Source: Buxus sempervirens
Lineage: Eukaryota; Streptophyta; Magnoliopsida; Buxales; Buxaceae
DNA: 64,000 nt
Direction: 5' to 3'
NCBI GenBank assembly: GCA_947561395.2
Contig: OX387186.1
Location: forward strand, 45,775,220-45,839,219
Shown here: positions 13,007-25,221 of the stretch, piece after piece
Position numbering within the stretch: the first letter of the stretch is position 1
Layout of the letters: each line of letters opens with the position of its first letter
Notes under the pieces: model-generated
Told to the model about the DNA's origin: nothing
Seen by the model: the letters and a program-made list of their open reading frames with translations, nothing else
Databases searched by the model: none
Made by a program: the position numbers and the translations under genes

Positions 13007-13743
13007 TCTAAGAGAGAACAAAAGAATTGCAAAGTCACGTTTATTAATTTCAAATGCAACAAATCCAAGCTCAACCATTGAAGACTTCATCAATTCCCGT
13101 AGATCATCAATGGTCACAGGACTACAGGCCCCACACAACTCTCAAGATCTCATTCTCCTCAAGTCTCCACTTGTATATAAAGAATCTCCAGTTCTGCATA
13201 CAATTTCACCTTTCCTTTTCCTTGTCAAGCCCCCCTCCGGCCTTCACGAGCTTAAACTAGAGCTGTCCATCCATACCCAGATCATTAAGTTGGGTCATCG
13301 TGTGGCTACATGGACATTGAAGCTCCCAATTATTGTTGTTCTTGGATTTTTTATTTCCAATTGCAGTCACCATCCACCCATAAAAAAATTATGAGCAAAG
13401 TTCTTTCATGACACCTAAACTTTACCAAAAGTAAGTCTAGGGCCAAATTAGTTGAATAAGATGCATGATAAGGAAGATATCATCAGTTTTTACTTAAAAG
13501 CAGAGTCAAGTATCAAAATGTTTTTGTGCTAACTACAATATCAGGTTTTCATCCATGGATTCATGGTAAATTTGCCTTGATGAAGCCTTAGATGTTCTTA
13601 CCACAAAAACACAAGGTGAATTCATTAATATGCAGTAATTTTAAGCATACTAACTTATCAATTCCAAATATGAACGCATCAAAACATTAATCTTGCAATA
13701 TCTTAACTCAAAATGTTTTGTTTGACAAGGAATGAAATATTTT
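13007..13743. other. Intergenic stretch between the convergent NAR1 and GABA-T genes
   Basis: Overlapping plus-strand frames at 13,054-13,394 show no family resemblance. Part of the stretch must be the 3' UTR of the minus-strand gene ending at 13,744. Nothing else is supported. Confidence 0.4.
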
Positions 13744-16700
13744 CTAGGTTACTTGCGAGCAACCATCACCATTAAAAGTCAAGTTCTTTATTTGTGATTG
13801 TTGTTGTTGCAACAATTTTAGTTCCTTCACTCTCTCTTCTGTCAGCTTCAGTGCTTCACCCAAAATCCTCACCATCTGAGAAACATAACTTAGTCAAGCT
13901 TTAGCAAATAAAAAAAGTGAAAAGGCCATCCTCAAGCAAGCCTTGGATCTTATTTTGGTTAGTACCTAGTGGGTATTAAAATAAATGCATTTCATTTCTT
14001 TTCTCATCATCCAACAATAAAAAACAACTGAGGATGAAATTTATCTTACCTCATCAATTTCTTCCGGAGTGATTATTAAGGGAGGGGCCAAAACAATTTT
14101 ATCTTTAATAGCACGTACAATCAACCCGCGCATCATGCACTGTTCTTGAAAAAAATTGCCTATAGCTGCAATTCCATCACCAATGAGTACTATTAACATA
14201 AATAATATAGTCTTAATAACCAAAATGTATGAAAGGTTCATAAGAAATATATATTTTGGGATGGAAATTAAGCTAAGGTGCCCAAAAGTCTGGTTTTGAG
14301 GGGAAAAATTCCCTACAATTACATTACAGTTATAATGAATGTGGGTTATATTTGTTTTTTGCATAATCCTTATTTATATTGGTGTAATTGTAAAGCCTAA
14401 GTGCAGGATGTTCACAGAAATTCTCCCTTTTTCCTCCTTTAACTTCTAGACCATCTAGTAAATATTTTTTGTGTTATTATTAATTAAATGCTTCTGACCT
14501 ACAAGAATCAAACTTCTTCAGTAAGAGTCATTAAGAGTATAAAAGTGCAGATGGAACTCACCCCATTCTGGAGGGAATATATCATTTGGTGACTTATTAT
14601 CGGTTAATTCAAATGCAGCAAATAAACCCATTCCTCTTATCTGCATAACAAAAACACTTTTATGGTCTAAATTCTTTGTGATGATGTACAGTACAACTTG
14701 TGTGCAAATATAGTTTTGAACATCAAAAGCTTGAAGTACCTCCCCAATAATGGGACTGTTGGAGAAAGTTTTAAGGCCATCCAAAAGCCTTGGAGAAATT
14801 TTTTGGACTTGTTGATCAATTTTTCTTTCCCTGAGAGCCAAGAAGTATAGTTTAATTCCTCAATAGCAACTACTGACCACTCATTTAATGTTTAAGAGAA
14901 AAACAGCTTAGTAGAATACTTGTAAATCTTCACTGCTTCTAGTGCAACTGCACAAGCTACCGGATGAGCAGAAAAGGTAAATCCATGGGAAAACACACCT
15001 GATAATACAAGATTAGTAGAAATACTCAAAAATAATAAATTTTAAGTAAAGAAACAAATAATGTTTAAGGATCTTGAGTTAATTGAGAAGTACTTTATAC
15101 ATACCAAGTTTAGCAGCATAAGAGAATATCACATCTGCAATTTCAGGGCTTATCAGAACTGCAGCAATTGGCATGTATGCAGAAGCAAGACCCTACAAAC
15201 AGAAAAAATATATTTTTTCTTTTTAATAGTCTTTCTTGTAAATCCTCTTTTATGTCACTTGTTTATTTGTACCTTTGCCAGGGTAACAAGGTCTGGTTTG
15301 ATATTAAATTTGTCACACCCAAACATTGTTCCAAGCCTTCCAAAGCCACAAACTACCTGAAACAAGGCAAGATCAATGCTAAGGCAAGGAAATATAGTTA
15401 AAATTGGATACATTAAATTGAAATAAATAGACATATAAAATATGAATACCTCATCTGCTATCAATAAAATATCATATTTCTTCAAAACAGCTTGAACCTG
15501 CACCATATACAATATCAAAACAAGAGATTTAAACATGCCAAGTTTACATATTTTGTAGTCTCATCAGCAAGGAACTTAATTTTCTGGTGAAAAACTCAGC
15601 CTTCTTTTGATGACAATATCTAACCTTTTCAAAATAATTTTTTGGTGGGATGATTGCACCTCCAACACCTGTAACAGGTTCAACAATAAACGCAGCAACC
15701 TAACATGAAGATTCCTATTAGTTCAAAAACCCAAAACCCTCTTTAAGTTATATATGGGTTAAACTCATTGATAGAAGTTAATCATAAGAGGATCAGATAC
15801 TGTCTCCGGTCCCTCTTTGAGAATAAGATTCTCCAACTCCTCAACTAATCTATTTGTGAACTGCTCCTCTGTTTCACCTGATATGCACAGATATTGATAT
15901 GTTTGTAACTATGTATCTTATACTCAAACAAGCAGGCTCAAGTATTTACATGGATAAGATAAACACCTGGTAGATGGAAACGCCAGTAATGGACGTCCGC
16001 AGTTTCCAACACAAATGGAGCTGGTAGATCAAAACCTTCATGTAGGAGGGGAAAGCTGAAAGAGAATTGCCTTAGTAGTAAACCAATAATTCTATTAAGT
16101 GGTATCCAGTAGCCATTGGGAGGATAATGAAATATATCACTGTTAATATCATTCTAAACTGCCCATTTCATCATTCCTTGGATAGAACAAGTTATTAAAA
16201 AGAATATGTGGTCATTCATGTTGGTGCTTATTTTCCTTACCGTGTAAGGCTAGCTGATATCATAGTTGATCCATGGTACCTATCAAATGAAAACATAGAT
16301 AAATTTTAATTGGATACATGTTAGCTGAGAGAATAAACATAGAAACATGATATATTTTAGCTAAAAACAACATACGAGCCACTGCGAGATATAATTTTCT
16401 TCTTTTTCGGCCTTCCGAGTGCATTGTTATAATACCAAACCAACTTAACCTGCAAAATAATGGACAAAGACCCAGAGAAAGGGATTTGTTAAATAATATT
16501 TCAGCTTAATTTCATAATACAATATTGGTTTTATATGCATGGTTCTACTAAAGAGAATATTGTATATTTTAATATGTTCTATTAATCCCTTTTGGATAAA
16601 GCTGATATTCACTTTAATGAAATGCTCAAGTACTCATTAAATTTACTAGGCAATCTAGCTATTCAAAGAATTTTTTTCCTTCTACTTAATTACTATTTTT

Positions 16701-19213
16701 TGAATATGATCTATTCTCTTTGATTACTTTTTTTTTTGGCCTTCTCACTTACCATTTGTAATGGTGGTTCAAAAAATTGCATAAGAAATGGCTTTATGTT
16801 TCATCAAACAACATAACCTGAAGTCCAATAAATTTCCATTATTCAGTATGATTGAACCTTTTTTTAATCAAATTTCCCTTTTAGAAGTCAATTCCATGTT
16901 CAATATCAAGAGATGGACTTCTATCAAATATGCAATTCACAATCAACTGGTTGAAAGAATGAGGCAAACCTGAGTATCGTTAGCATCTGAACCACTACTC
17001 GAAAAGAAGACTTTTGCCATTTTTCTTGCTGTAAATAAATTAAGAAGCTCATTTGCAAGATCCTGTAAAAATAAAACAAAAAATTATACCAATTTATAGA
17101 AATATTTCTCATTAAAATTTAGAAAATAAGAATAATATTGGAGCAAACAAACAAAAAAGACTGAAAAATAAGGTCTAGTATGAGTGCAACAAATTTTCAA
17201 ATTTTAGTAACTTAACCATATACCTTTATTATATTGGTTACAAAGGAAGCTAAGCTATCTATCAAAATCACTTCACATCACAACACCATAAATTTACATT
17301 CAATAATGCAACCATGGGTTCTTCAATAAAAAAATCTGGTTGCACAAATTCATGAACAAAGAAGAAGATAATGAAAAAGAGAACGGAGAGCAGGAGAGGT
17401 GCGGGGATTGGAACACACACACACCCTCACAAAACAGTGTGGGTGAGGAGGGATGAGGCAAGGTGTCAATGACCAACCACAGAGGCCATCATTCTGGAAA
17501 CTCTCTCAAATGGGGACTCAATTCTACTCCTTGTGGGAAGGTACCAAGACACTTATTTTAAGTGGTATACTACAAACTACTTCATCTCCAAAAGTCCAAA
17601 AAAAATGATCATAATGCAAGACCAAACATGCTAGCAAAATGAACCCTTGGAATATATTGAGAACAAATTGAAAGAAAATTTTGACAGAGATTATAAATAC
17701 CAATGAGGGTCTATTAGCACAATTCCCAAATGAGTTGTAATAAGGCAAGGAATTCAGTTGAGAATTCGCAGCTGCAATGAGCCGAGGGTCATTTCCACCT
17801 GCAAAGTTTGGAATTTACTTCAGTTGCTGGAACTAAGATGCATATCACAATTTCCACTTGATGTGTTATTTTTCATCCTTGTAACCTAAAAATTTTAAAA
17901 ATTTATAATTTTTGGCTTATATTAGTTTCTTTGTTGACCTAAAGATCAAAAAATATGGAATGGTCTATAAACCATGGGATTATGGGTTAGTGTCTTTGAT
18001 ATATATATATTCAAAAAAAAAAAAAAACTGCTTTTATTCATGAACATAACTTACACCAAATTTCTATAGATGTCTATACAATCATTCATCCGTGGTAATC
18101 ATTAGTTTTATTAGCTTTACATGGCTCACAGAATGTTGAATTTTCTTTCTTTTTTTTAAGCTTTCCATATTTATTTATTCATGTAGAGCAAAAGAGAGAG
18201 TAATTTGATTTTAAATTACCAAGGCATACTGCTTACCTAATGCTGTGCAAAACATTCCAGCAACAGCATCAAGATACTTATTGCCATTACTGTCATACAC
18301 ATAACAACCCTGAAAATTGTTGATCAATGACAACTTGAATTATAATATTGAGGCATCATCAGACATAAATGAAAGGATCATAAATCAGTTCAAAAATAAA
18401 TATAAAGGTAAGATCAATAAAGCACAATTTCTTCTTCTCCTTATTTATGTATCACTACCTCACTCTTCTCAATAATCAAAGGCATCCCTTGAGCAGCAGC
18501 TTCTGGATATGTGAATGGTGCAAATATACCATGATCTTTAATCCTGAGAATTTTAGAAACATTAGTGACCAAGTTATATGCTAAGCTATTTTTTATTTCT
18601 TTATCCATATGCATGTATATGAGTTACTAAACTTACGAAACTCGAAAATAATAATTTTTTAGCTCAAAAAGGTCACTCATTAATATGTTGAACTACTTTA
18701 TAGCTATTGTAGAAGTTGATTATGACAAGATTATTTGGAAAAGTCAAAATGCAAAACAATTAGTTGAGTTAATAATTTGAACTGCCATTTTTTTTTGGTA
18801 ATCTTTTTAAGGGGGAATATTGCTAGCCAATAGAAGATTAAGACTAAGAGGAAAACATGCATGTATAACTTCTCCATGCAAAGAATCAACAAAATCATGT
18901 GCCAACAATAGTATAATTTAAAGAATTTTAATTCGGCACTTCATGTTAAAACAAAATAGCTGGTAAAATTAATGGCCTAATTAAACCATTTGGTCAAGTT
19001 GATAGTTGAAAATTTTCCAGTCCCTTAAGTGGGATATTTTCAATTCATGTTTCTTGACCCTTTCAAAAAAAGAAACTAATCCAATACAAATGTTAAGAGA
19101 AAGGAAGCTCAAATGTATAATATTGCATACCATTTTACATTCTTTAGCTTATTGATAGATCTTTCTGGTGTACTTGCAGAAGAATTGGAGTCCACATCAT
19201 ATGTTCCTACCAT
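13744..19213 (-). CDS. GABA-T: GABA-transaminase-like class III aminotransferase, presequence-less (gene 1)
   Basis: Eighteen coding exons in transcript order: 19213-19131, 18543-18459, 18309-18237, 17798-17701, 17062-16970, 16449-16376, 16279-16241, 16055-15967, 15877-15801, 15699-15625, 15497-15450, 15356-15273, 15192-15105, 14998-14920, 14830-14740, 14640-14562, 14159-14050, 13875-13744. All joins keep phase: 1,497 nt, 498 aa. Class III features: GSD at 137-139 (PLP phosphate), YHGS at 170-173, Glu244 in VEPV, Asp277 in IADE (pyridine N) and Lys306 in LAK (Schiff base). The C-terminus keeps [13 protein letters not shown], as in canonical plant enzymes. The family moves the amino group of GABA to pyruvate or glyoxylate, giving succinic semialdehyde, usually in mitochondria. 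Here translation should start in the exon that is second in the sister genes, and no targeting sequence precedes the core, so a cytosolic place is inferred, as for the Capsicum vanillin aminotransferase. The substrate is not known. Confidence 0.9.
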
Positions 19214-20624
19214 TTTTGCCTGCCAAAATGTGTTAAAAGCAAGAAACCAAACTTCAAAAGAAGATTAATGCGACATCAAACAGTACCACATTTATTACAC
19301 AAAAAATTGAGAACAAAATAAATATAAAATTGTCATATGAACACATCATATGTTCCTAGCTACCATTCATGTTTAATGGGTTGTCAAATGTAGAATTTAA
19401 AATATAAAAAAAAAAAAGTTGTTTTAAATACGTAACTACTCTTAATTAATTTCTTGCTTATTTTAGTAATATAAAAGTGAAAAAAAAATATGTTAAAACT
19501 GAAATAAGATTAAGCATTTTTTACGAGACAAAAATAATTTGAAATAATGGGTGAAGATTAGAGAAGAACTATGTGAAGAAAAAGTAAGAATAATAACACA
19601 ACCTAAAGAATAGAATTACAAAAAATAAAAATAAAAACAATGACTTATATTGATTTTGTTTTTTTAAAAATCTGAAATCGATATATTATCATCATAAAAA
19701 AGAGAATGAGAAAAAGGCAAAAAAAAAAATTATCTATAAGAAATATAAAATATTCTTATTACAAATAATAACTATGTGAAGAATGCAACCTTAAGAATAG
19801 AATTACAAAAAATAAAATAAGAGTAAAACACAATGACTTATATGATTTTATTTTATTTTTTAATAAAATGCAATCAATATACTATCATGATAAAAAGAGA
19901 ATGAGAAAAAAAATAACAAATCATCTATAAGAAATACAAAATTACTACAAAACCTAAAGATTGCAATGTAGCTCTTCTTAGTAATCAACTATATGCCTTC
20001 TTCTTTAATTTTTCAAAAGCTTATGAATTTCTTCAAACCATTTCTCCCATTTGTTCTTGTTTCTTAAAAAAAGGAAAAAACTCTTGAAATCCTTCTACAA
20101 TAAGGAGAATTTTAAATTGAAAACTGAGACTTAGTGGTTTAGCTAAAAAAATCATTATAGCCTAAAAGGTGGGTACTTTAAACCCCCCCAAAAAAAAGAA
20201 ATTTTTTGGAAATATTTTTCTTTATTAACTAGCAAGTAGCAACACAACACATTTGAGTTTAATTAGAACTTATTTTTATTTATTATAACTAATAACATGT
20301 GTTTAAGTGATTAAACACATGTTATGTGCAGATTGCCTTGTCAATTAGTAAATTGTAAATGATAAAGTGGAGATTAAAAAGGAAATAAAAAAGAATAAAC
20401 CAAGGTCCTTATCAATCAAAATCAGATAACCAAATAAATAAATGGGTTATGTGGCAAATGGGGGGAAACAAAGAAAAAATCAGACAATTAATGGTCAAAG
20501 GGTAAAGATTGAAACCTGGGGCTTAAACGCCAAGCACCCAAGCGTTCTTCAGTGGTCTTGGTCTTGGTCTTGGTCTTGTGGAAAACTTGTATAGAATACC
20601 ATCGCTATCTTTGATGTTTTTATA
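19214..20624 (-). promoter_or_regulatory. Leader exon, leader intron and TATA box of GABA-T gene 1
   Basis: On the minus strand a TATAAAAA box lies at 20,624-20,617. Downstream, a probable non-coding exon ends CCCCAG at 20,516, before GTTTCAATC. The next acceptor is GGCAG before 19,219, six bases before the ATG at 19,213. Within the leader an ATG at 20,602 is in frame with the main ORF but is stopped by TGA after 17 codons. It lies only about 22 bases from the TATA box, so it may not be transcribed. A four-unit CAAGAC hexamer repeat spans about 20,553-20,578. Confidence 0.6.
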
Positions 20625-21029
20625 GGGGACAAGACCAGGTTATAATAGTTATGGTGTACAAGAGTAATTTTATATATGAAATATTTTCAATACCATCTCG
20701 TCTCAGTTTCCAAGACATGCACGCAAACTGGCATGATCTCTAAAACCCAAAAAATGATATAACCCCACGAGATTCACGTGGTCACACAATCCCACGTGTG
20801 TGTTCTTTTTTTCCTTCGGAGGCCAGAGGTTTAAACTGGCATGCTACGGGCGTAGAAAACGTGGGCCCACTTAGAGAAACAGCCCAAGGTAGTTACAGCA
20901 TTTTTAAAATAGTGGGAGATTGTTTTGTTTGGAGAGGGTAATGTTTGGAAAAAGGAAAGGGAGGCCAGAATCTAAAGGGAATTTTCTCCTCTTCCCTTTA
21001 TTAATAGTATAGATGATGAGGTCTCTTAA

Positions 21030-22050
21030 GTTCCGTTTGTTTCAGTAAAAAGGAAAAATACTTTTCGGGTGATATTTTTCTAAGAATATATTTTCCCTCC
21101 TTTTTTTTTATCTACTGTTTGGTTATAAAATGGAAAATCATTTGGAATTTTTTTTTTCATTTTGCCAATAAATAAAAAAGAAAGATTATTAAATAAAACG
21201 GATGATTTGGCAAGTTTTTATTTTTGAATTTTTATTTTCAGAACTATTTTACAAACAATGGTTTCAATTGCAACCACTATGGTTTTAACTTCAAAGTTTT
21301 GAAAGTTAAAACCATGGTTTCTTAAACCATTTATCAAACGATGGTGGTTTGAAACCATGGTTTCAATTGAAACCACCGTAGTTTTAACTTCAAATTCCAA
21401 AAGTTGAAACCATTGTTACAGAAACCATGGTTCTATGGTTTCAGATTTGTCTCTGCCATCGCCTGAGCAGCCGTCAACACCACTAGAAAAATGGAAGACC
21501 GAGAAGAAGCACCCTCTCTCTCTTCCTCCCTCCCCCTCTCTCTCTCCTCCCCACTCTCTCTCTTTCTCTTCGCCCTCTGTCTCTGCCCTCTCTCTCTCTC
21601 TCTCGTTCTCTCCTGTGTCTCCCTCCCCCCCTCTCTCTCTCTCTCTCTCACTCATTCTCTCTCATCTTCGGCAACGATGGAAAGCTTCAGTAACTAACGA
21701 AGCAGATCTCAATCGCAACATGAGCATCAGATTTTTTTCAAATCTTGCATATTTTGATTCTTTGGATTTTCTGGTGAATTAACTTCAAATCGAGATTTCC
21801 GGCACTCTCCTGAATAACGAGGCAACGGAAGAGTTTTGAAGATGCAGGATCTCAGATCAAGTTTATTTTCCGAACGATCGGAAAATAACTTCCACCCAAA
21901 AAAAGCGGAAGTTATTTTCCGCTCATTTTCCATCGATTTGGAAATTATTTTTCATCAATTTGGATTTTCCATTAAAACAAACAAAAGAAAATCTCGATTG
22001 ATGGAAAATAATTTCCATCAATTTGTAAATTTCCCTTTATTTTTTTAGTT
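21030..22050. repeat. Palindromic-word repeat complex with a (CT)n tract
   Basis: Between about 21,255 and 21,445 the word GGTTTCAATTGAAACCA and its variants recur in direct and inverted form (for example GAAACCATGGTTTC). A CT-rich tract follows at about 21,515-21,665, then hairpin-forming GGAAAATAACTTCC words at 21,880-22,020. The outer parts carry CCGTTTGTTTCAGTAAAAAGG on the left and CATTAAAACAAACAAAAG on the right. These are roughly inverted, so the whole may be one non-autonomous element. The Ser- and Arg-rich frames across the CT tract are repeat artefacts. Confidence 0.55.
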
Positions 22051-22709
22051 TTGATAATGGCATAGCATCTATACCTATATTTATATTACTAATAAAGAGA
22101 AGAGGGAGGAATATTCCCTCTAGACTCTGGCTCTCCTTTTTTTTTCTTTCTAAACATTGTCTTTCTCAAACAAAACAATCTCATATACTACTACTGTTCA
22201 AATTTAAACACAATGTAACTACGTGTTTATAATGACATGATATCTATTAGAGCAGGCTATTTATCTAAGAGGGCCTCACAAATTTGACACGCATAGCATA
22301 TGCAATCCCTTTGTTATTAATAAAGAGAACTGGGGTCCCCCAGATTCTACCGCCTCTTTCTTTCCGAAGATTCTCTTTTACAAACAAAACAATCTCTAGC
22401 TATAATAACCCTGCAACACTCTTCTCACATTCAAATTTAAACCCGCTTTACCAATTTGTTATGTTATGTTAGCATAATCGAACTGCATGGGATTCGAATT
22501 CTTGCTGAAGTTTTTAAGTGGGTCCTACATGCAAGTGTAGTCCCTAATAAATTAATCAAAAAAAAAGTTATCACACTTTAGCAAGTCTATAAAAGATAGG
22601 GGCTTTCTTAATCCATAAGCACGAAAATTTGTCCACCTCAAAATTTTCAAGTGTATATCTATTGCAAAGTTGGTCTTCATATGAGGGATCATTGCAACAG
22701 TGGCCTTTT

Positions 22710-22729
22710 GGGGGGGGGGGGGGGGGGGG
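22710..22729 (+). repeat. 20-base G homopolymer
   Basis: An uninterrupted run of 20 G is followed by AGGGGAG. It could form a quadruplex on the plus strand. Assembly uncertainty in its exact length is likely. Confidence 0.9.
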
Positions 22730-23654
22730 AGGGGAGAAGAAATGTCTGCAATAAAGAGGGTAATAAAGAGGGTCTTAGTTTTATATAAGAGTATATATAG
22801 ATATACCAAGGACTAAATCATTGATTTTTTTTTTTTAAACATAAACGCTTGTTGAGATTGGTAAAAATGGGGATAACATTATCTGCTATTTTAGGTTACA
22901 TTGCTTCTACTCTTAAAGTGGAATACGATCACTTGTAGCATTTACATGATTAATGTTTTTCTAAGTAGGCCCCACGTAAAGCATTTATAAAAAGGGAGGA
23001 AAAAAAAACAATTGTGGGATTCTCCGAGTGGCATCAACTGATGATTTCAACCCCATAAAAATATAATTTTGTTACAATATGCCAAATATTATTTTTTATT
23101 TTTGGTAGAAAGCCTTAATCACCTACAGGTTGGGGACTTGCGTAAAGATGCCATATTATTTTGGTAGTTAGCTAAAATATTTAACAATTTGTTAAACCGT
23201 TTACATCTTGACGACATAGCTAAATCATAGTGTGACCTACACAAAAATAATTTTTTATAACATGCACATTAATGAATCCAAAATGTAAGTCAAGAAACCA
23301 CCTTTCAAAAGTTTTTTTTTTTTTTTTTGATAAGAAAACCACCTTTCAACATCATGTTCATTTCGTCAAGAAGTACGTTTATTTGGCGCAACTCTTGAGA
23401 GATGGCTCTGTTGACATCCTTTTCTAATTTTTCTGGTTTCTTGACTCGACATTTAAAGGAATATTGTTGTCTTGTCGACTAATATTGGTGTCCACTAAAA
23501 ACGCAGATCAAATATAGAATCTCTTTTTGAGGGAATGTTGTTGTTGGCGTTCACTAAAAGTCATTAACAACGCTGATTAAATATAATAAAATCTCTTTTT
23601 AAGGGAATATTGTTACGTTGCCTTGAACGGTGAACTAATACTGGCGTCCACTAA

Positions 23655-23865
23655 GTCACTGACGGACTGAAATCGTGACGAATTTCCTAAAATGCTCCCT
23701 GATGCAACCGTGAGTGTTTTGTCATGTGGGCCCCACTTAAAACATTTAAAATAATAAAAAATCATTGACTGTGAGATGCTACACATGGCAGCATCTCACG
23801 GTTGCAACAGGAACATTTCAGGGAAAAGCCACAGACGATTTCATTTCGTCACTAACAGAATATTG
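23655..23865. mobile_element. Foldback element of about 200 bp
   Basis: The left arm, with GAAATCGTGACGAATTTCC and GATGCAACCGTGAG, is inverted on the right as CTCACGGTTGCAACAGG and GACGATTTCATTTCG. A short centre carries GTGGGCCCCACTT. No coding capacity is seen. Exact ends and target duplication are unclear. Confidence 0.55.
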
Positions 23866-23892
23866 CTATGAAAGGTGAACTAACACTGCAAC

Positions 23893-24035
23893 ATCTGTGA
23901 GATGCAGCCATGTGTAGCATTCCACGGATGTTATGAAACTCACATTAAAAAAAATGTGAAATGTCAATTGAAGTGACATTTCACTTTTTTAATGTGAAAA
24001 ATGCAACATCCGTGGGATGCTACACATGGCGTAGG
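23893..24035. repeat. Nested palindrome
   Basis: The outer arms are TGTAGCATTCCACGGATGTT and AACATCCGTGGGATGCTACA. The inner arms are CACATT...AATGTG at 23,941-23,996, containing ATGTGAAATGTCA against TGACATTTCACTT around a short loop. The outer arms also resemble words of the foldback at 23.7 kb (GATGCTACACATGGC). Confidence 0.75.
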
Positions 24036-25221
24036 GTCTGCCACAAGATCATGGGAGTTTCCTGAAAGACAGTTTGTTGACGTGATATTTAAATTAGTAT
24101 AGAATCCCTTGTTATTTGTGTCCAAAGTCTACTAATTAGTCATAGACTCACAAACAAGGCAATTTTTTGAAAGATGTTTTCTTCACATGATATTTTAATT
24201 CTCCGTTTGTTTTGCTGTAAAATCTAATGCGAAAAATGTTTTCAAGGTAAAATGGGGTTTTCATGTGTTTGTTACAATATGGTGGAAAACGGTTTTCCTA
24301 AAAGATAGTTGTGAAACCCCGTTCTAAAATCCCTAGTACACCCTAATCATTGAGCTTGATGTGTAGGTGAAGTTGAATCAACTCAAGCCTAAAGCCAGTC
24401 AAAGTGGCTAAGTCTCGGGCTGTCAGCAGCCTGTGAAGGTGAGCATCTTCCATGTGGTTAAATGAGGTTCCCTAATGTGAGATAAAATATGCTAAGTGTT
24501 GGACTTGTGCAATGTAGGGAGGAGAAATGACACACTTGTAATAATTTTTGTCTTGAGAAAGTCACTTAAGTGAGAAAACACCAAAGGGAAAAGCCATTCA
24601 CGATCAACCCTTTAGCTCAAACCCTTTTTTCCCATTTTCTTATCTTCCTCTTCTCCAACTCATCTTCTCCCCATTTCTTCATCATCCTTCCCTATTTTCG
24701 TCCCCATTCTTATTCCAACTCATTGGTGGGTTGTTGGCAAGCAAAATGAAAGAAAGAACCCAAGAGAAGCTATTCTTGTTTGGGGTTTTTGGTGGAGATT
24801 TTCGGAGGAAACAACCAAAGAGCAAGCAAGGAGCTGTTCGTGGCTTGCAATAGAGGTTATACAACTTGCTTAGTTGATTGCAAGAGATAAGCAACACCAC
24901 CCTAACCTTTATTTCACGATTTCGGCCATTTTCGTATGTTTAGATGAATGTTAGGGTTGAGATGTGAAAACGAGTTCTATGGCCAATAGGAGAGTTTTCT
25001 TTGAGGGGTTTTGTAGGTAGTAAGTTTCTACACATGCTAGGAGAGATTTCGAGCCCAAAAACACCTAGAACAAGTCAGATTTGAGAAAAATCAAAATCCC
25101 CAAAAGTTCGGATTTCGCGAGTTGCTGAGAAAACCCAGCCACTCGAGCGGGCATCAGGCGATAGTTTTAGATAGCTTCAGGTAAAGTTTTAAGGAATGGC
25201 CGCCCGAGCGACTGTTCTAGC

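Larger units (their letters stand above)
20625..24309. other. Repeat-rich intergenic region upstream of GABA-T gene 1
   Basis: No gene is supported. The region holds a palindromic repeat complex (21,030-22,050), a G20 run (22,710) and two foldbacks (23,655-24,035), listed separately. The rest is AT-rich with scattered short direct repeats, for example GGGAATATTGTT-like words at 23,455-23,625. Confidence 0.6.

Noticed and set aside
13054-13394. Two plus-strand ORFs just downstream of the 12.4-kb element
   Set aside because: No domain, poor continuity, and overlap with the likely 3' UTR of the minus-strand gene.
21416-21782. Arg/Glu-rich and Ser/Leu/Pro-rich ORFs on both strands
   Set aside because: Both come from the (CT)n tract; no family features.
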